Shown piece after piece: positions 23,443-35,479 of a stretch of DNA of 64,000 bases. This DNA comes from Ophiodon elongatus (taxonomy: Eukaryota > Chordata > Actinopteri > Perciformes > Hexagrammidae). The translations under genes and the position numbers were made by a program. Positions within the stretch are counted from its first letter, which is position 1. Every line of letters starts with the position of its first letter. Below the pieces are notes generated by a model. It saw only the letters and a list, made by a program, of their open reading frames with translations, ran no database searches and was not told the origin of the DNA. The DNA is taken from assembly GCA_016806645.1 (NCBI GenBank), contig JACSYO010001818.1, positions 143,501-207,500 of the forward strand. Direction: 5' to 3'.

Positions 23443-24814
23443 ACACCAAAATATCACACAGACACAGTTAGCAACCAGCTGGTGAACATTTAGCAGCTGA
23501 ATAGGTAGATATTTCACTCGGGAGTTGGTGGAGACCAAAAACAGAGCTAAAAACCCATCAAGCGTCAGTGGTATTGGTGACAAGGGGTGCCTGTAAAGAG
23601 TCCAAAAGATACTAAAACACAAGACCCACCCCGGCTACAGCCTGTTTACCCAACTGCTGTCTGGCAAGAGATACAGAAGTATCAGCTGTGTGTTTTTCTT
23701 CTGTAGCATATGGGACTACACATGGCATGTGTTGTAAAATGTCAATAAATTAACCTTGTAAATTGTAAAATATGTATTAATATTTGTTATTGCAACATAG
23801 TTAATCAATGCAGCAGCTACAGAAAGCAAAAAACAATTAAAAAACATTCAAACTACTTATATATTGACTTTAATTATGTATTCTAAATACTTTTCATTTG
23901 TTAAAATAAAACATACAGGCATCTTTCATGATTATAAATACATTTAGTTATTAGTCACATCCAAAAGTCCATTAATGAAGAAGATTGCTCCTCTTCTTTA
24001 CATTCTTCCTGCTGCTGGTGTCTGAGCCCTCATTTCCTTCTCTTCAGAAAAAGCCATTTGCTGCCATTCATCCCTGAGCAGTATGGAAAACCAACTTCAA
24101 TAGATCATGAAAATCCATGACACAGAAGATGAATAACTAATTTGTTTGGGCGTTTGTATTTGATCATTACTTTTACATTACATTGTGCCCTAGTTGAGTG
24201 CTTTCATACGACTGCACACATTCTGCTCACTGTCAATCACCTGACACCCACAGGAAGAAAAGGAAATGTCTGCTGGGAAATACCGCGTCTACTACAAGTC
24301 GCCTTACAAGCTTAACTGTCACATATGTACATTCGTACAAGTGAACGTTAAAAATCTTAAAAATGTGATTCAATTGTTTATTTTACTTACTCTTTAACAG
24401 GGTAGTCTTTTGATTCAAATATCTATAAAATGACATAACCAAAAAAAAAACATAAACACAGGTTTAAAAACACACACAAGGAGAAAGAGAGAAAGTGAGT
24501 GTATGATATAAACATTAGAGAAAATCATAAAAAATGTGAAATAGACAGCTATACGCTATATTAAAAAAAAAAATTGAATATTTGAAATAAATACAACACT
24601 AAATATAAATAAATACCAACACTTTATCACCCCTCTCTGCGTCTGATACCAAAACACAAAGGTACCCTACAGGGTTTTTATTCGATGCAACAAGCTTTTA
24701 AGTAACTACAATGTAAACTCATCCACCTCATTATTAGCCGCTCAAAGAAAATGGTCCGGGATGATGTAGTAGAATCACCAAAAAAAATAAAGAAAACACA
24801 CGGTGAGTGGATCA
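23443..24814. other. gene-free AT-rich sequence
   Basis: No exon, RNA gene or repeat family is recognised. A-rich runs lie at 24440-24450 and 24562-24572. Confidence 0.45.
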
Positions 24815-25080
24815 GAGGCGGATGGGTCAAACAAACACTGGACTTTCAACCGGGAGACCGATGTTCTTGAGTTATTTTGAAGTTACGTAAGTGATGTTCG
24901 TGGCGTGTTCTCCGTGTTTACGTTGTTTAACTTTTACTTGGCATATTTTCAAGCCCAACCATGAGGTTTTTCCGAAAACCTAACTAAGTGGGTTTTGTTG
25001 CCTGAACCTGATTAAGTATGGTTTGAATTCGCAACGTTAAGCACGTGTTTACTGCGACCGTCGTGCAGAGTCCTAGTTTG
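24815..25080 (-). repeat. dispersed repeat family A, copy 3, minus strand
   Basis: Contains 'gttttgttgcctgaacc' and 'aaaacctaactaagtggg', the reverse complement of the 8.25-kb copy, and 'tacgtaagtgatgttcg' in the interior. The ends are ragged. Confidence 0.55.
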
Positions 25081-27227
25081 ACTCGCTGGGCTACTGGGAC
25101 GACAGCGTGTTGATATTTTTGCCGCCTAGTGGCTAAAAGAAGCATCTCCAAAGGTTTTTTTTTGTGGTAAACTTGGAAACAGTTAAAGGAGCAGCCAAAC
25201 AAATCATCATTAAAACAAAAGGGAGCCTTTGATATAAAGTTCACAGAGTTATATGCAATCCTCAAAACCACCGAGTTCAATCGATTACCAACTCCGGTTT
25301 GAGTGTTTGAAAGAGAGATATTAAGAACAGAAGCAGCAGTCACAATTTCACTGTTTACTAGCCCTGCTTCTGCTTCCGGCCGGCGTGTCCGTGACATTGA
25401 ATGTGACAAACAAGAAAAAAGAAACACATAGAGGCCAGCGCAAAGGCACGGCATACTCGTAACGCACGGAAAGAAGTCTCTCGCCTGTTTTTAGTAGGTT
25501 TTCTCCCCGATATATGCGCTAATTTTGGTGAAAAAAAAGGTATTAAATGTCATTAGATGTTATGTTTAAACACAAAACTGTCAGATTCAGTGGGTGAAGC
25601 GTCCTTTTAAAAAAACGGAAAGTGGAAAACTGGCAAAGCTGAGGCGCTGCAGAAAGTTTGTTAAGCAATGCCAAGAGCGAGGGCTTGGCTGAGGCCTTGG
25701 AGGAGCACTTGGATGAGGGCAGCTGCAGCTGGTGGGGTCTGAGGTCACGAACAGATGTCCTTCACAACCTCCAACGACGGGCTGTTACTCTTTTGTCGGA
25801 GCTCTCATTTTAAACTGCCAAGTTTCTATCAACCTCTGACATGCAACTTGGAAGTCTAAAATAGATTTCTTAAAAAAACACATTTCAAGTAGGGAAACGC
25901 TGTGCTTTCCCCACTTCAGGAATCAACTTTGTATCCTCCGTCCTTTCTTCCCTCTAAGTCCGCGGACTCGTTCCTGTCAAAGCCGTCGTAGTTATTTCTA
26001 CAGGAGGCAATAATTCAGCTCACAATGGGGCCTTGAAACTCTCTTTTCAGTCTCAAGATCACTGCAGAACGGAGAAATACTGTTGAGAAGTTTGTAACTC
26101 ATTTGGAATTTATTATTTTACGCATTATCAGCAGTTCTCTGACCTCGGGAAGTTAGCTTTAAGCGGATGCAAGCTGAAAGAACCCTAACCTCAACTCCAC
26201 AATTTTTTATTTAAACTTCCTTTAGATGTCAAGTTCCTCAAAGCCATATTTCAATGGTTTTAGAAGACTGACACTGCACACTTCGAAGGTCACACAAGAC
26301 GTACCTTTCATATTTGATACAGGACCTGTGCAGGTCTACAGTAGATTTTTTAGTTTTTGACTTCTTTAAGCATGAATTTCTTATATTTTCCTTTACCTAT
26401 AACATACATATTCCTCAAAGCTTCTACAGGTCTGGTTCCTCTTTTATTTAAATATATTCATATGTATATATAGACATCAAATCCAGATGCGTAAATATAT
26501 ACACACATACAACTTTGCCTTCGTTAGCTTTGACTTGTAACTTAGACATCATTTGACGTATTTTTTTTCTTTTTGTTTCAGAAGTCACTTCTACCAGAAA
26601 ATCATTGTTTTGTGTCCCCAGACAAAAGACAGCGAAGTGCCTCACGAGCTCCTTATTCTGTTGTTTTGGCTTCGCTTTGAGTCAAAATAATCAGCCGCCA
26701 ATCAGCACACAACAACGGGAGGGGAATGTCTGGAAGTGGCTGAAGTGGGAGAGAAGGATTTGATCGTTTCTACATGTTTTTTTGTGATTTCAGGAAGCTA
26801 CCAAAAATAATAAGCTTTGCCTACAAAGATTGTGCTATAATCAACGACAAAATCCCTCAACACTGCTCGGTTCAAATATAAGACTAGAAGTAAAAGCAGT
26901 TGTTTGGGTGTTCATAATGAATTCTTCTAGTTTTAGAGTGGGAACAATAAATGTTATCACAGGCACCCAAATTAGATAGTTTTACTTCAAATCCACGCAG
27001 TTTCATTCATTCACCATTGAGATCCATCAACCTCTAAATGAAATAATAAATCTCATTTAGCAGCTGGCAAGTCCCTATCATTGTTAAACGTGTGTGTGAC
27101 TGCAAAGTGATGCATTATCTTTATATCTTTGCATATTTTGTGAATGACACAGGGATCAATTCCTAGAAAAACACTCGAGGTCCAGGGAAAGTTTAACTTT
27201 CCAGTCTTCATTTCCCACCTGTTGCCT
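25081..27227. other. gene-free sequence
   Basis: A minus-strand frame open for 156 codons at 24984-25454 runs through repeat family A and its flank and shows no domain, so I regard it as chance. A partial CTCF-like 'gccgcctagtgg' lies at 25121-25132. The remainder is AT-rich unique sequence. Confidence 0.4.
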
Positions 27228-27430
27228 CCCGTGTTGGGTTCACACAGTACGGGACATTAACACTGGTCTCCTAAGGTAAAGTCCTGCGTTTGTTCTTCAT
27301 ACTACTGTACGTATGTTGCTCTGTGTCGTATAATGCCGTGGATGGGTTTACATTGGAAGTGGTTGAAAGTCTGGTGCGTCTCATATGACGCCTTGTGTGT
27401 CGGTATCGGGACGCCGCAGGATGCTGGCTG
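27228..27430 (+). repeat. dispersed repeat family A, copy 4
   Basis: Matches 16.90-17.10 kb in order and orientation ('acgggacattaacactgg', 'cgtggatgggtttacattgg', 'ctggtgcgtctcatatg'). The spacing between blocks is shorter here. Confidence 0.65.
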
Positions 27431-28134
27431 TTTGCAACCCAGTTGATTATTGTCTGAAATAGTCACAAAATGTAATCTATCAATTGTGTAGATGGACACG
27501 AATTTTCTATCTTTTTTTGCTCAGCACAATGTTCAAGCGATTGTTACGAAACAACTTTAGTAAAACAGCTTCTTGGTTGAAAATCCTGTTTGTTTGTAAG
27601 TGTAATCTTACTCACTAATACTGACTCTCACAGTAGAATAGTCACGTGGATGCCTTTCATTTTTGTATCCACCACCAAAAAAGGATCCAAAATGACTTTA
27701 TTTGTATTGTTTTTGTGCTGCCGTCATGTAATTTGAACACATTTCTGGCGTTGTTGACAGATTGTGACTATTTCACGTATTTCTGTGAGACCGCGTTGCT
27801 TCGATTTCCTCCGTGTTCCCGTCTTTCTGTGATGTTTCTTTCCGAGAGTTCGGTGATAACATCAATAAGAAACTTAATTAAAAAGAAATACACATACTAG
27901 CACCTCTATACACAGTATATCTTGTTTTTTAATCCCTTCACAAATACAATGTTTAACTATGACAACCAACACCCGCTCAGTACGTAATGCACGGACTTAA
28001 GATTTATATTGATCTTATCTAACTCTCAGAAAGTTTACATTCTTAAAATAATTCAGAAATGTTGACAAATCTTTCTGAAGAAAAGCATTAATGAACAATT
28101 TCCCCAAATTGTATGTAAGATTCTACAAGCGTGA
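27431..28134. other. gene-free AT-rich sequence
   Basis: No exon, RNA gene or repeat family is recognised. Confidence 0.45.
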
Positions 28135-28720
28135 AAAAGCTCTCGTCATTCAATTGTCTGCCAATCAGCTCCCTGCAGACCCTCCAGCTGAACAGAAACT
28201 ATAAGAGAGCACAAGCCGGAGCTGTGGGTTGACAGTTTTGACAAACTCGTTTACGCCCTGAATACAGGAGGACGGTGTCTGTTTTATTTCCCTTTTTTAA
28301 TAAGAGTGGGCAGTTTGGGCACATCCTAAAGCCTTCTCACTCACTGCTGTCAGGCGGCCACGCTGGTAATAGATCTCCATAATCACGCATTTGTATTTTA
28401 ACTGTTCTTAAATCTATTTCCTGCATGGAACCCGCACTGATTTATAGCATGTTGCTCATGACTATTAGCTGTGACCTGCTCTGCTAAACGGGCTGCACGT
28501 CTGTTCCTGACGCTCATGGTGGTGACCTCATGCTTCGACCCTTTTGGTTAATTGGTCTTTTCTGTGATGAAGTTTTGAGATTAATTACCTTCACGGGAGC
28601 GCCGGCTTCCTCACAGAGCCACCGTGTTTTACAAGCACGAGGCAACCCGAGCTGTGTTCTCAGCACAACTGTCAACCTGATTGATTACCTCTGCAAATAT
28701 CTAAAGGTTGAGCCTCTCAC
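28135..28720. promoter_or_regulatory. candidate conserved non-coding element
   Basis: This is a long, high-complexity, repeat-free block with words such as CATTCAATTGTCTGCC, CTGGTAATAGATC, TAATCACGC and TTGAGATTAATTACC. It is one of the larger CNE-like stretches in the window. No coding pattern is seen. Confidence 0.3.
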
Positions 28721-29916
28721 CTCTCGACATTTCACCGCAGCTTCCTTTTGGTTAACTCTGACTCCGAACTTGACAAAAAGGATAAGAAAAAGCGGAAAAA
28801 TTCCAAAACAATGGAAGTGGCCTTAGAAACATAAATGTCAGGGAGAGAAGGGGCTGGAGGAGAGCTGTCACGCTGAGCCTCAAACGAATGTGATATAAAT
28901 GTAAACGTCTGTGTCACACAGGACGACAGCACACAAATAACAATAATTTCAGGGTCTTTAAATTTAGCTTTGCCCGTAGAAAAAGGTTGAGTGAGATAAC
29001 TTCTTTCAATGACATTCATCTCTTCCCAATTTTCACCTGCTCCAAGTGCAAAAAAAAAAAATGAGATTGTTAGACTGGTACTTTTTCATTTTCAAGATGA
29101 AATTGTAGTCACGAGCACCACAGAGAAACTTCTCCACCTCTGGGAACACATGTTGATTAACAATTTGGAGCCACAAAACCCTTTTAATTAACTGTGAGGC
29201 AGGCTACATTTACCTGCTGTCTCCAGGTGGGATTTTCATGAGAAGAAACTGGTGGCAGTCAAGTGAATCCACCCCGGAATCCAAGCCTGGTAATCTGTGA
29301 TAAAAAAACCCCAGAGCTTTGATTAGAGAGATAATTTGTTATTCAGTGTTTAGTGCGAGAGTGTGGCGTTCACATGGTGCTCCCTGCTTGCACAGCCCAC
29401 TACAATCCAATCCCGACATTTTCACAAGTAAATGTCATGCTTCGGTCACGAAACAATGACTTTCCATGCCGCCTACAGGAAAATGTACTACAGCGGTTCA
29501 TACTGGATTTATGATTTCCCTTCTGGCAGCGTTGACCACTAGACCCTTTCTTTATGGGAGCTTTGAGATTATAGTTTCACCACTATGGGAAGGGAAAATA
29601 AAATGGCAACCCTCAACACTGATGTAGTAAAGAGTTATCAGAGAAAGTAAAAAATATAACAGACCACATCAATAAATAATGTAATAATAATGGGTGTAAT
29701 AAGAAATTGTAAATTTTATGTTTCCCTTTTAGCTTTTTATGTTTTGCTTCCAGGCAATCAGTTTTAAGGCAACACAGATAAAATCATCTTTCTAGCTCAT
29801 TTCAAGTCCTTCTTCTTCATCTTGGCACACATTTAATATATTTTTTTTCCATAATTTCCCATTTTCCTCACATAGTAGCAAAAGGGTATTTGCTGACAAG
29901 CAATTAGAGTAAAAGA
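28721..29916. other. gene-free sequence
   Basis: The unique segments 29180-29300 and 29330-29430 are also CNE-like. An A-run lies at 29050-29060. No exon is recognised. Confidence 0.4.
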
Positions 29917-30205
29917 GACCATAAAGCAGGGTATATGCTTTAGGGCGGGGCTACCTTGTGATTGACAGGTCGCTACCAAGGCGTCGTCCGTGTTTTTGTG
30001 ATAGAACTTTAAACCGTTTCAGTTCGTGAAAGTTAATTGGTAACGTTTTTGGCCGCCTAAAAATTTTCTATTCTGCTTTCAGTTGTACTTAGCTTTACCC
30101 TCTCATGTCACTTTTGGTTACAATAAACCAAGATGGCGACGGCCAAAACGCTGAACTTGAGGCTTCAAGTTCCACAAACCACGTCCACTTCTTAGACACA
30201 GTATC
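29917..30205 (+). repeat. dispersed repeat family B, copy 1
   Basis: Begins 'gaccataaagcaggg' followed by 'ctttagggcggggctac' and 'gattgacaggtcgc', all shared with 54.58-54.65 kb. It continues through 'aagatggcgacggcc' and 'ccacgtccacttc' to an 'agacacag' end that parallels 'agacagtctgtgg' at 54.81 kb. It is truncated relative to the other copies and lacks the CTCF-like core. The transposon class is uncertain, possibly a non-autonomous DNA element. Confidence 0.65.
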
Positions 30206-33200
30206 GGGCCGGAAACAGACTGCTGGTAATAGCATATTTAATCATTAATTTAGTAGGCAGTATGAAGTACATACTATATATGATAATGTAGTTCAGGACA
30301 ATTGGAAATATGGTGAAAAAAAACTTGGAAGATAATGATTAAAGATAAATACATATTGATGTAATAAGTTATATTTTTGACACCTTTTGTCAGCCTGGGA
30401 GCGCCATGAACAAGCATGTCATGTGAATTAGAGCAGTTACAGAGCACATTATCTTGACATGTCTGAGGGCCTAAGAAGAGGAATTGGAGCAGGTCTTGGA
30501 GCAGTCAGCCGACTAAACCTTTGTAGGTTTTGGGGGCAGAAGAGAAGGCACTGCTTTAAATTATATTCTGTATTTCATGGCGTTGAGCGCCCTGGTGTGC
30601 TGGTATTTAATGGGGGCCTGTGGCTTTCATTGCTAACAGACTGAAGTATAAAGAAGACATTTCCTTCAAATATAATAAAGTGACTTCAACTAAAGTGGGT
30701 GGAAGGAAAAAAAGAGATCCTGTTCCATTTCAATAAACTCATTTGTACAAAGCTGACTGGCCATTGATCTAATTATTGTATGTGGCTCAGCATAAAAGAA
30801 AATGTGAGGTGGAGGCTTTTCCAAAGAGACCATTCCTTAATCCTGACAGGTTTTAATTTCCTTTGTCAGGTCGAAGCTATTGTAAATGAAAATACCTCGA
30901 GTGAGTGTGCTCAAATGCTTCATAGTGATATCAAAAGGAAAATACCTTGTTTGACACTTTCTGGTGGCCTTGTTGAATCACTCAAAAGGTTGTTTGTGAT
31001 CAAAACAAAACAGCTGTGGTTATATTATAGTATATTTTATTACAGCTGAAAAATGAAATATCTAAAACACTAAATAACGTCCCTGAGTCTAAACTTTTCA
31101 CTGTCACAATCGAAGTACCTCATTCAAAAATGTCCTCACACAAGATACACAATGTACCTTTTTTTAACCCAACCATGGCTGACAGACACAAAGCGATCCA
31201 TTCATGAATACTTAATATGTGCAGAGAGAAGCAATTTAGTCTCTAGAAATTCAAATCAGACAAGTGATTGAGTTCTCACCAAAATCCTTGTTAGCTGAAA
31301 GCCCTTGTTCTTAAAAATAATGTATCAGTTCCAACGAATCACACGGAGGGCTGAGTCTGTTGAAACTGAACACTGGACTCTTTTTCTATTTGCATCCATT
31401 AGAGAAGAAACTGCATCAGAATGAAACAGCTCATTTCATGATTCAATATTTCCAGGATCCAGGGAGCTTAGTTTCCCACGTGACTTTTGTTGCTGCCGCA
31501 TCTCCTTTCTGAATTTGTGCCGTCATTGTTCAGACTGCATCAGCACGACTGAACTTCATATTAAATTTGTAGTGATTTAATTTGATTTGATTTGGAGTTG
31601 TCAGGGGTTTTAAGAAGTACAAGAAGAACAAGTTAAAAGAAATCTAAAGCAGCACTTTGTATGTCGGCAAAAGAAAACACAAGTGAATGCTCGTTGCCAT
31701 CCACTGCTACTACTACTACTACTATTGTGAATATTAGGAGTTATACCTTCAAAAGACAATGGAATAAACTAATCCCATTGTGTACCATTACATCATTACA
31801 CAAAAAAAGAGCGGATAAACCTTGAGGAAAGGAAAATAATGCGGCAAATGTGATGAAAATATGGAATTTATGTCTTGATTTGAAGAAGGTTAGTTCGTCC
31901 TTCACTGGAGCAGAAGCTTTGGTCCAATATGGACAATGAGCCTCTTCTGCTTTTATTATTAGGGTTAAAACTGTCATTCTTTATGAAATGAGCTGAAATG
32001 AGCTAGAAACATGAAACATATCTTAATCTTAATTGTGATGTACTTGAACTCAATGCTCAACATAAAAAGCCACTAAAGTCAACCTGAATATATTTTCAAC
32101 ATATTTTACTCCTAAACCTTCTGATTCTTACCAAATTTTCCGTGGAACATTATTGGACAAAGCTTATCAAAAGTTATCAGAAGCTTGTGCCTATCTTATT
32201 TAGTTTTCGAAATATTGTTCACTTTAAAAGCGGGCAGTTCAGACGTCGCAAAACTTGCAGGGTCTGTCCACTAAAGTTCCCGAAACATACCATGAAAGTT
32301 TCCTTTAAATCGACCGCTGAAGAGGAGCTACAAATGCAAAAAATGCACGTGGCACAACACAATTCAGAGTAGGTATCATAACATTTGTCCAATGAACACA
32401 AAACTCACAGAATATCTCATTACAGTGTTAAACCCACGCATTTAAAACTATTTTGCAATTGGGGGCGCCACTAGATCCAAACGCTCACGGGCCTTTCGCA
32501 AATTGAGAGTTTATCCAAATGTCAACAAACTCGGTGGATATTTTTTTAAATAAGCTGTTGAAACATTTCTTAAATCAGTGCAAACGAGTGACAGCGTGAA
32601 ACCAGCCAAAGTGACTTTTCTCAGCTTTGTGAAGCTCGATCGCTGGTGCCTGCTACTTTGATTTTGGCAGTTGAGCTGCTTCATCCTTCCAGTGAACCCA
32701 CACTTGGGACTTCACTTGATTTTGAAGTCACTATGAAGGCAAACGTTACCAATCTCTGCAATATTTTACACGAGACCAGATGATATTCGTCTAAAGGATG
32801 GATGGGTGATAGTATTGCACTTACATGATGTTTGTCTGTCCATTTATTTATTCCAATTTGTTTTAGAGGTCCAGAAATAAGAGGCTTCAAATACGCTGTT
32901 GTGCTCCTTCATCCTCAGCATAATCACAGAATATCTGATTCCAACATTACGTCATAAAACTAGTTTCCTTCCAAATGAACAGGTATTCTCCCTATTGATA
33001 GTGAGAGAACAATATGGTGGACAGATTGTGTTGTTCCCTGAGTCCTGGAGAGGGTCTTGTGATCGTCCTTGGAGGCGGCCCTGCAAATTATGGGAAAGTG
33101 CAGCCTGTTGTCCAAAGCAGGTTTCTGGGGTTCTGCAGCTAAAAGCACTTGGATGTCTTAGTATAGTGATGAATTTTCATGTCTTTCATGATACATGTAA

Positions 33201-34040
33201 GGAAAACACAATGTTGCTTTTATTGTATCTGCCATCCACTCTCCATCTATGCTGGAAACCCGGGGCCTATTATTTGGGAGCAGAGTCTTCTGTTCGTGTC
33301 CAGGTTGTCTTTTTCTTTTCTATTCCAGGAAAGAAATAACCAGCCAGGATGATGAAAGTCTCAAATGTCTGGCATCCCTTGAAAGAAGTGCAGGGTGACC
33401 TTGCAAACAGGAGACCATCGGGGTGTTTTCAACCACTCTCACCATTTGTATTCACAGCTTATGTGATGCAAGTAAATTTTTACCACCTCACCCGAGAGTG
33501 ACTAGTAATTAGTGGAACAGATAGGCATTTCAACAGAAACATCTTCCTGCGGTTGAAGCACTTGATTTCAGCAATCAGATCATGTCTGAGCATTCTGACC
33601 TTGCTTGTCACACATTACCTCTCTTTCTTTCCAAGTCTTTCTTCAACAACGTCTCATAGCCCGAGATTCACCCCAGAAACTACATGTACAAGCTTATTCT
33701 TTCCATCAGGGTAAAAGCAGTGATTCAAATTCCGCAGCTGCATTTTTTAAGAACTCTACCACTATCTTGTCTCAGAGCTGACAGGAATCCATTAGATACA
33801 AAGTTATGTTTTGTCCAAAGGCTGCATGAAGCTCTTTTGTTGTTGTTGTCTTTGTTTTTTTTACTGCTCTGCGGTTTAGTCGCTGCCGGTACTTTGGGAG
33901 CGAGACCAACAAGGGGTTGACCGTATGATAATCTCATTAATCAGGACTCAACCATGAGAAGACTGCAGCTTACAACAAGAAAGCTATAACAATAAGAAGT
34001 TGTGTTTTTTTTAATTAAAGCTGCCCTTAAGCTCCAGCAC
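30206..34040. other. gene-free sequence
   Basis: Mostly unique sequence. A (CTA)6-like microsatellite lies at 31707-31725. The blocks 30390-30520 and 33345-33560 (AGTAATTAGTGG) look CNE-like. A plus-strand frame of 146 codons at 32899-33339 has no domain or splice context and I consider it chance. No RNA gene is seen. Confidence 0.4.
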
Positions 34041-34041
34041 A

Positions 34042-34081
34042 CAAACATGTACACACAAACACATACACAAAACACACACAC
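34042..34081. repeat. CA-rich microsatellite, imperfect
   Basis: Imperfect CA/ACAA repeats interrupted by AT steps. Confidence 0.8.
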
Positions 34082-34209
34082 AAAGAGGAGTGGTGCTTTG
34101 AGCATGTTTTGATGCGCCTGCAGACTACATATATCACCCATGTGCCCTGTGTGTAAGCAAAGCAATTACAGCACCGAGAGCCAAAGAGAGACAGAACAGA
34201 GTGGAAAAC

Positions 34210-34400
34210 AAGCGCGTGATGAGCGTGTCCCTTTGAACGGATGGGTTCAGAAAGCCAAAGTGTTTATGTTGAACACCGCCCCGACCGCCGGGCCGCGGGA
34301 GCTCCGCCGTCCCATCTCCCCGCCTCCGCGCGCCGCTCATCATCCCATTCAAATGAAATGTAAATCCCCGGCTCTCCCCAGTTCCTTCCATGTCAATACC
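34210..34400. promoter_or_regulatory. CpG-rich candidate regulatory block
   Basis: About 100 bp around 34270-34340 is markedly CpG- and GC-rich against an AT-rich background and is followed by 'attcaaatgaaatgtaaat'. A 189-codon plus-strand frame (34140-34709) crosses it. It is proline/serine-rich with no recognised domain and continues into a CT-rich tract, so I do not call it a gene. Confidence 0.25.
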
Positions 34401-34784
34401 TCTTTGACTCCAAACCCCCCATCAACACTGCATCCTCCCCACCTTCCCAGACTCTTTCTCTTTCCCTCTAATACTCTAATACTGTCTCTCCCTCTCCATC
34501 AATCTGCCCATTCTTCCATCAGCTCTGGCTCTTTCCAGCTACCTGCCACTGTTTTCCCATTACTTCCTTCTTCTGGTTTGCCAGAAAAAGCGCGGCCGAC
34601 GGATACAGACTGCAGCCAAATGCGGCAGGAGACTTTTATCACACCGAGCTCGACAAATCAATCTGGTTTCATAAATACATCTGCTGTTGTCTTTTTTTTT
34701 TTTGAGTGACTGTGGGATAGATCTCATTAACTCCAACCAAATTTGATTGCAATTACTCAGAATGCTCTTTGGGGCTTGTATATG

Positions 34785-34785
<1 letters not shown>
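34401..34785. other. CT-rich tract and gene-free sequence
   Basis: The segment 34400-34560 is strongly pyrimidine-rich, with a small 'ctctaata' duplication. A T-run at 34691-34703 precedes unique sequence. Confidence 0.5.

Positions 34786-34827
<42 letters not shown>
34786..34827. repeat. (TG)21 microsatellite
   Basis: Twenty-one uninterrupted TG units. The tract is Z-DNA-prone and probably length-polymorphic. Confidence 0.95.
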
Positions 34828-34830
<3 letters not shown>

Positions 34831-35479
34831 TGACATTTAGTGTATTACCAGTACATAGAGGAAACACAAAGTAATTAACAGTATGATAAACATGTTTTCC
34901 ATTATGTACAGGAACTTTTTTATTCTTAAAGTTTATCTTTATTTTTTATTGACACGCAGAACCCAATGAGGGTTCACACTGTGTCTGCAGGCAATCTCAA
35001 GAAAGCAATTATAGTTGTATCTTAGTATTACATCTGTTGATTTCTCATTTATATTTACACATTAAGTTGATGCTCCGATCCGGAGTGATTGACAGCTGGT
35101 GCGAGTTAGAGGAGCTATTCTTAAATAGGAAAGGCTGTATTGTTGAAGGATTAAATCATGATTTTATATATTTTTTTGTCAGAATGGAAGGGTGTCTATC
35201 ATTTGGAAGGTTATTTTTTTGGAGAGTAACTGATGGTTTTATCCAGAGTGGGCAAGTTTTTCATCTCACTCAAGGACACATCGACAAACTCGGTCTCATT
35301 TAGTTAAGGTGTTTATTACTATTATTATTATTATTTTGAGAGATTTGCAGTCAGTGACAGCAGGCACGACCTTGAAACCAGTCAGATTTGGCAAATCACT
35401 CTACTAGTGTAAAGAAAGTAGTAAAATAAAGATGTTCAATTGAAAGGGATTCATGAAACACTTTGTTTTTTATCAAGCG

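Noticed and set aside
24984..25454. 156-codon minus-strand frame
   Set aside because: It overlaps dispersed repeat family A, and no protein family is recognised.
34140..34709. 189-codon plus-strand frame
   Set aside because: It is proline/serine-rich from GC- and CT-rich composition, with no domain. It ends in a T-run, and a minus-strand frame overlaps it.
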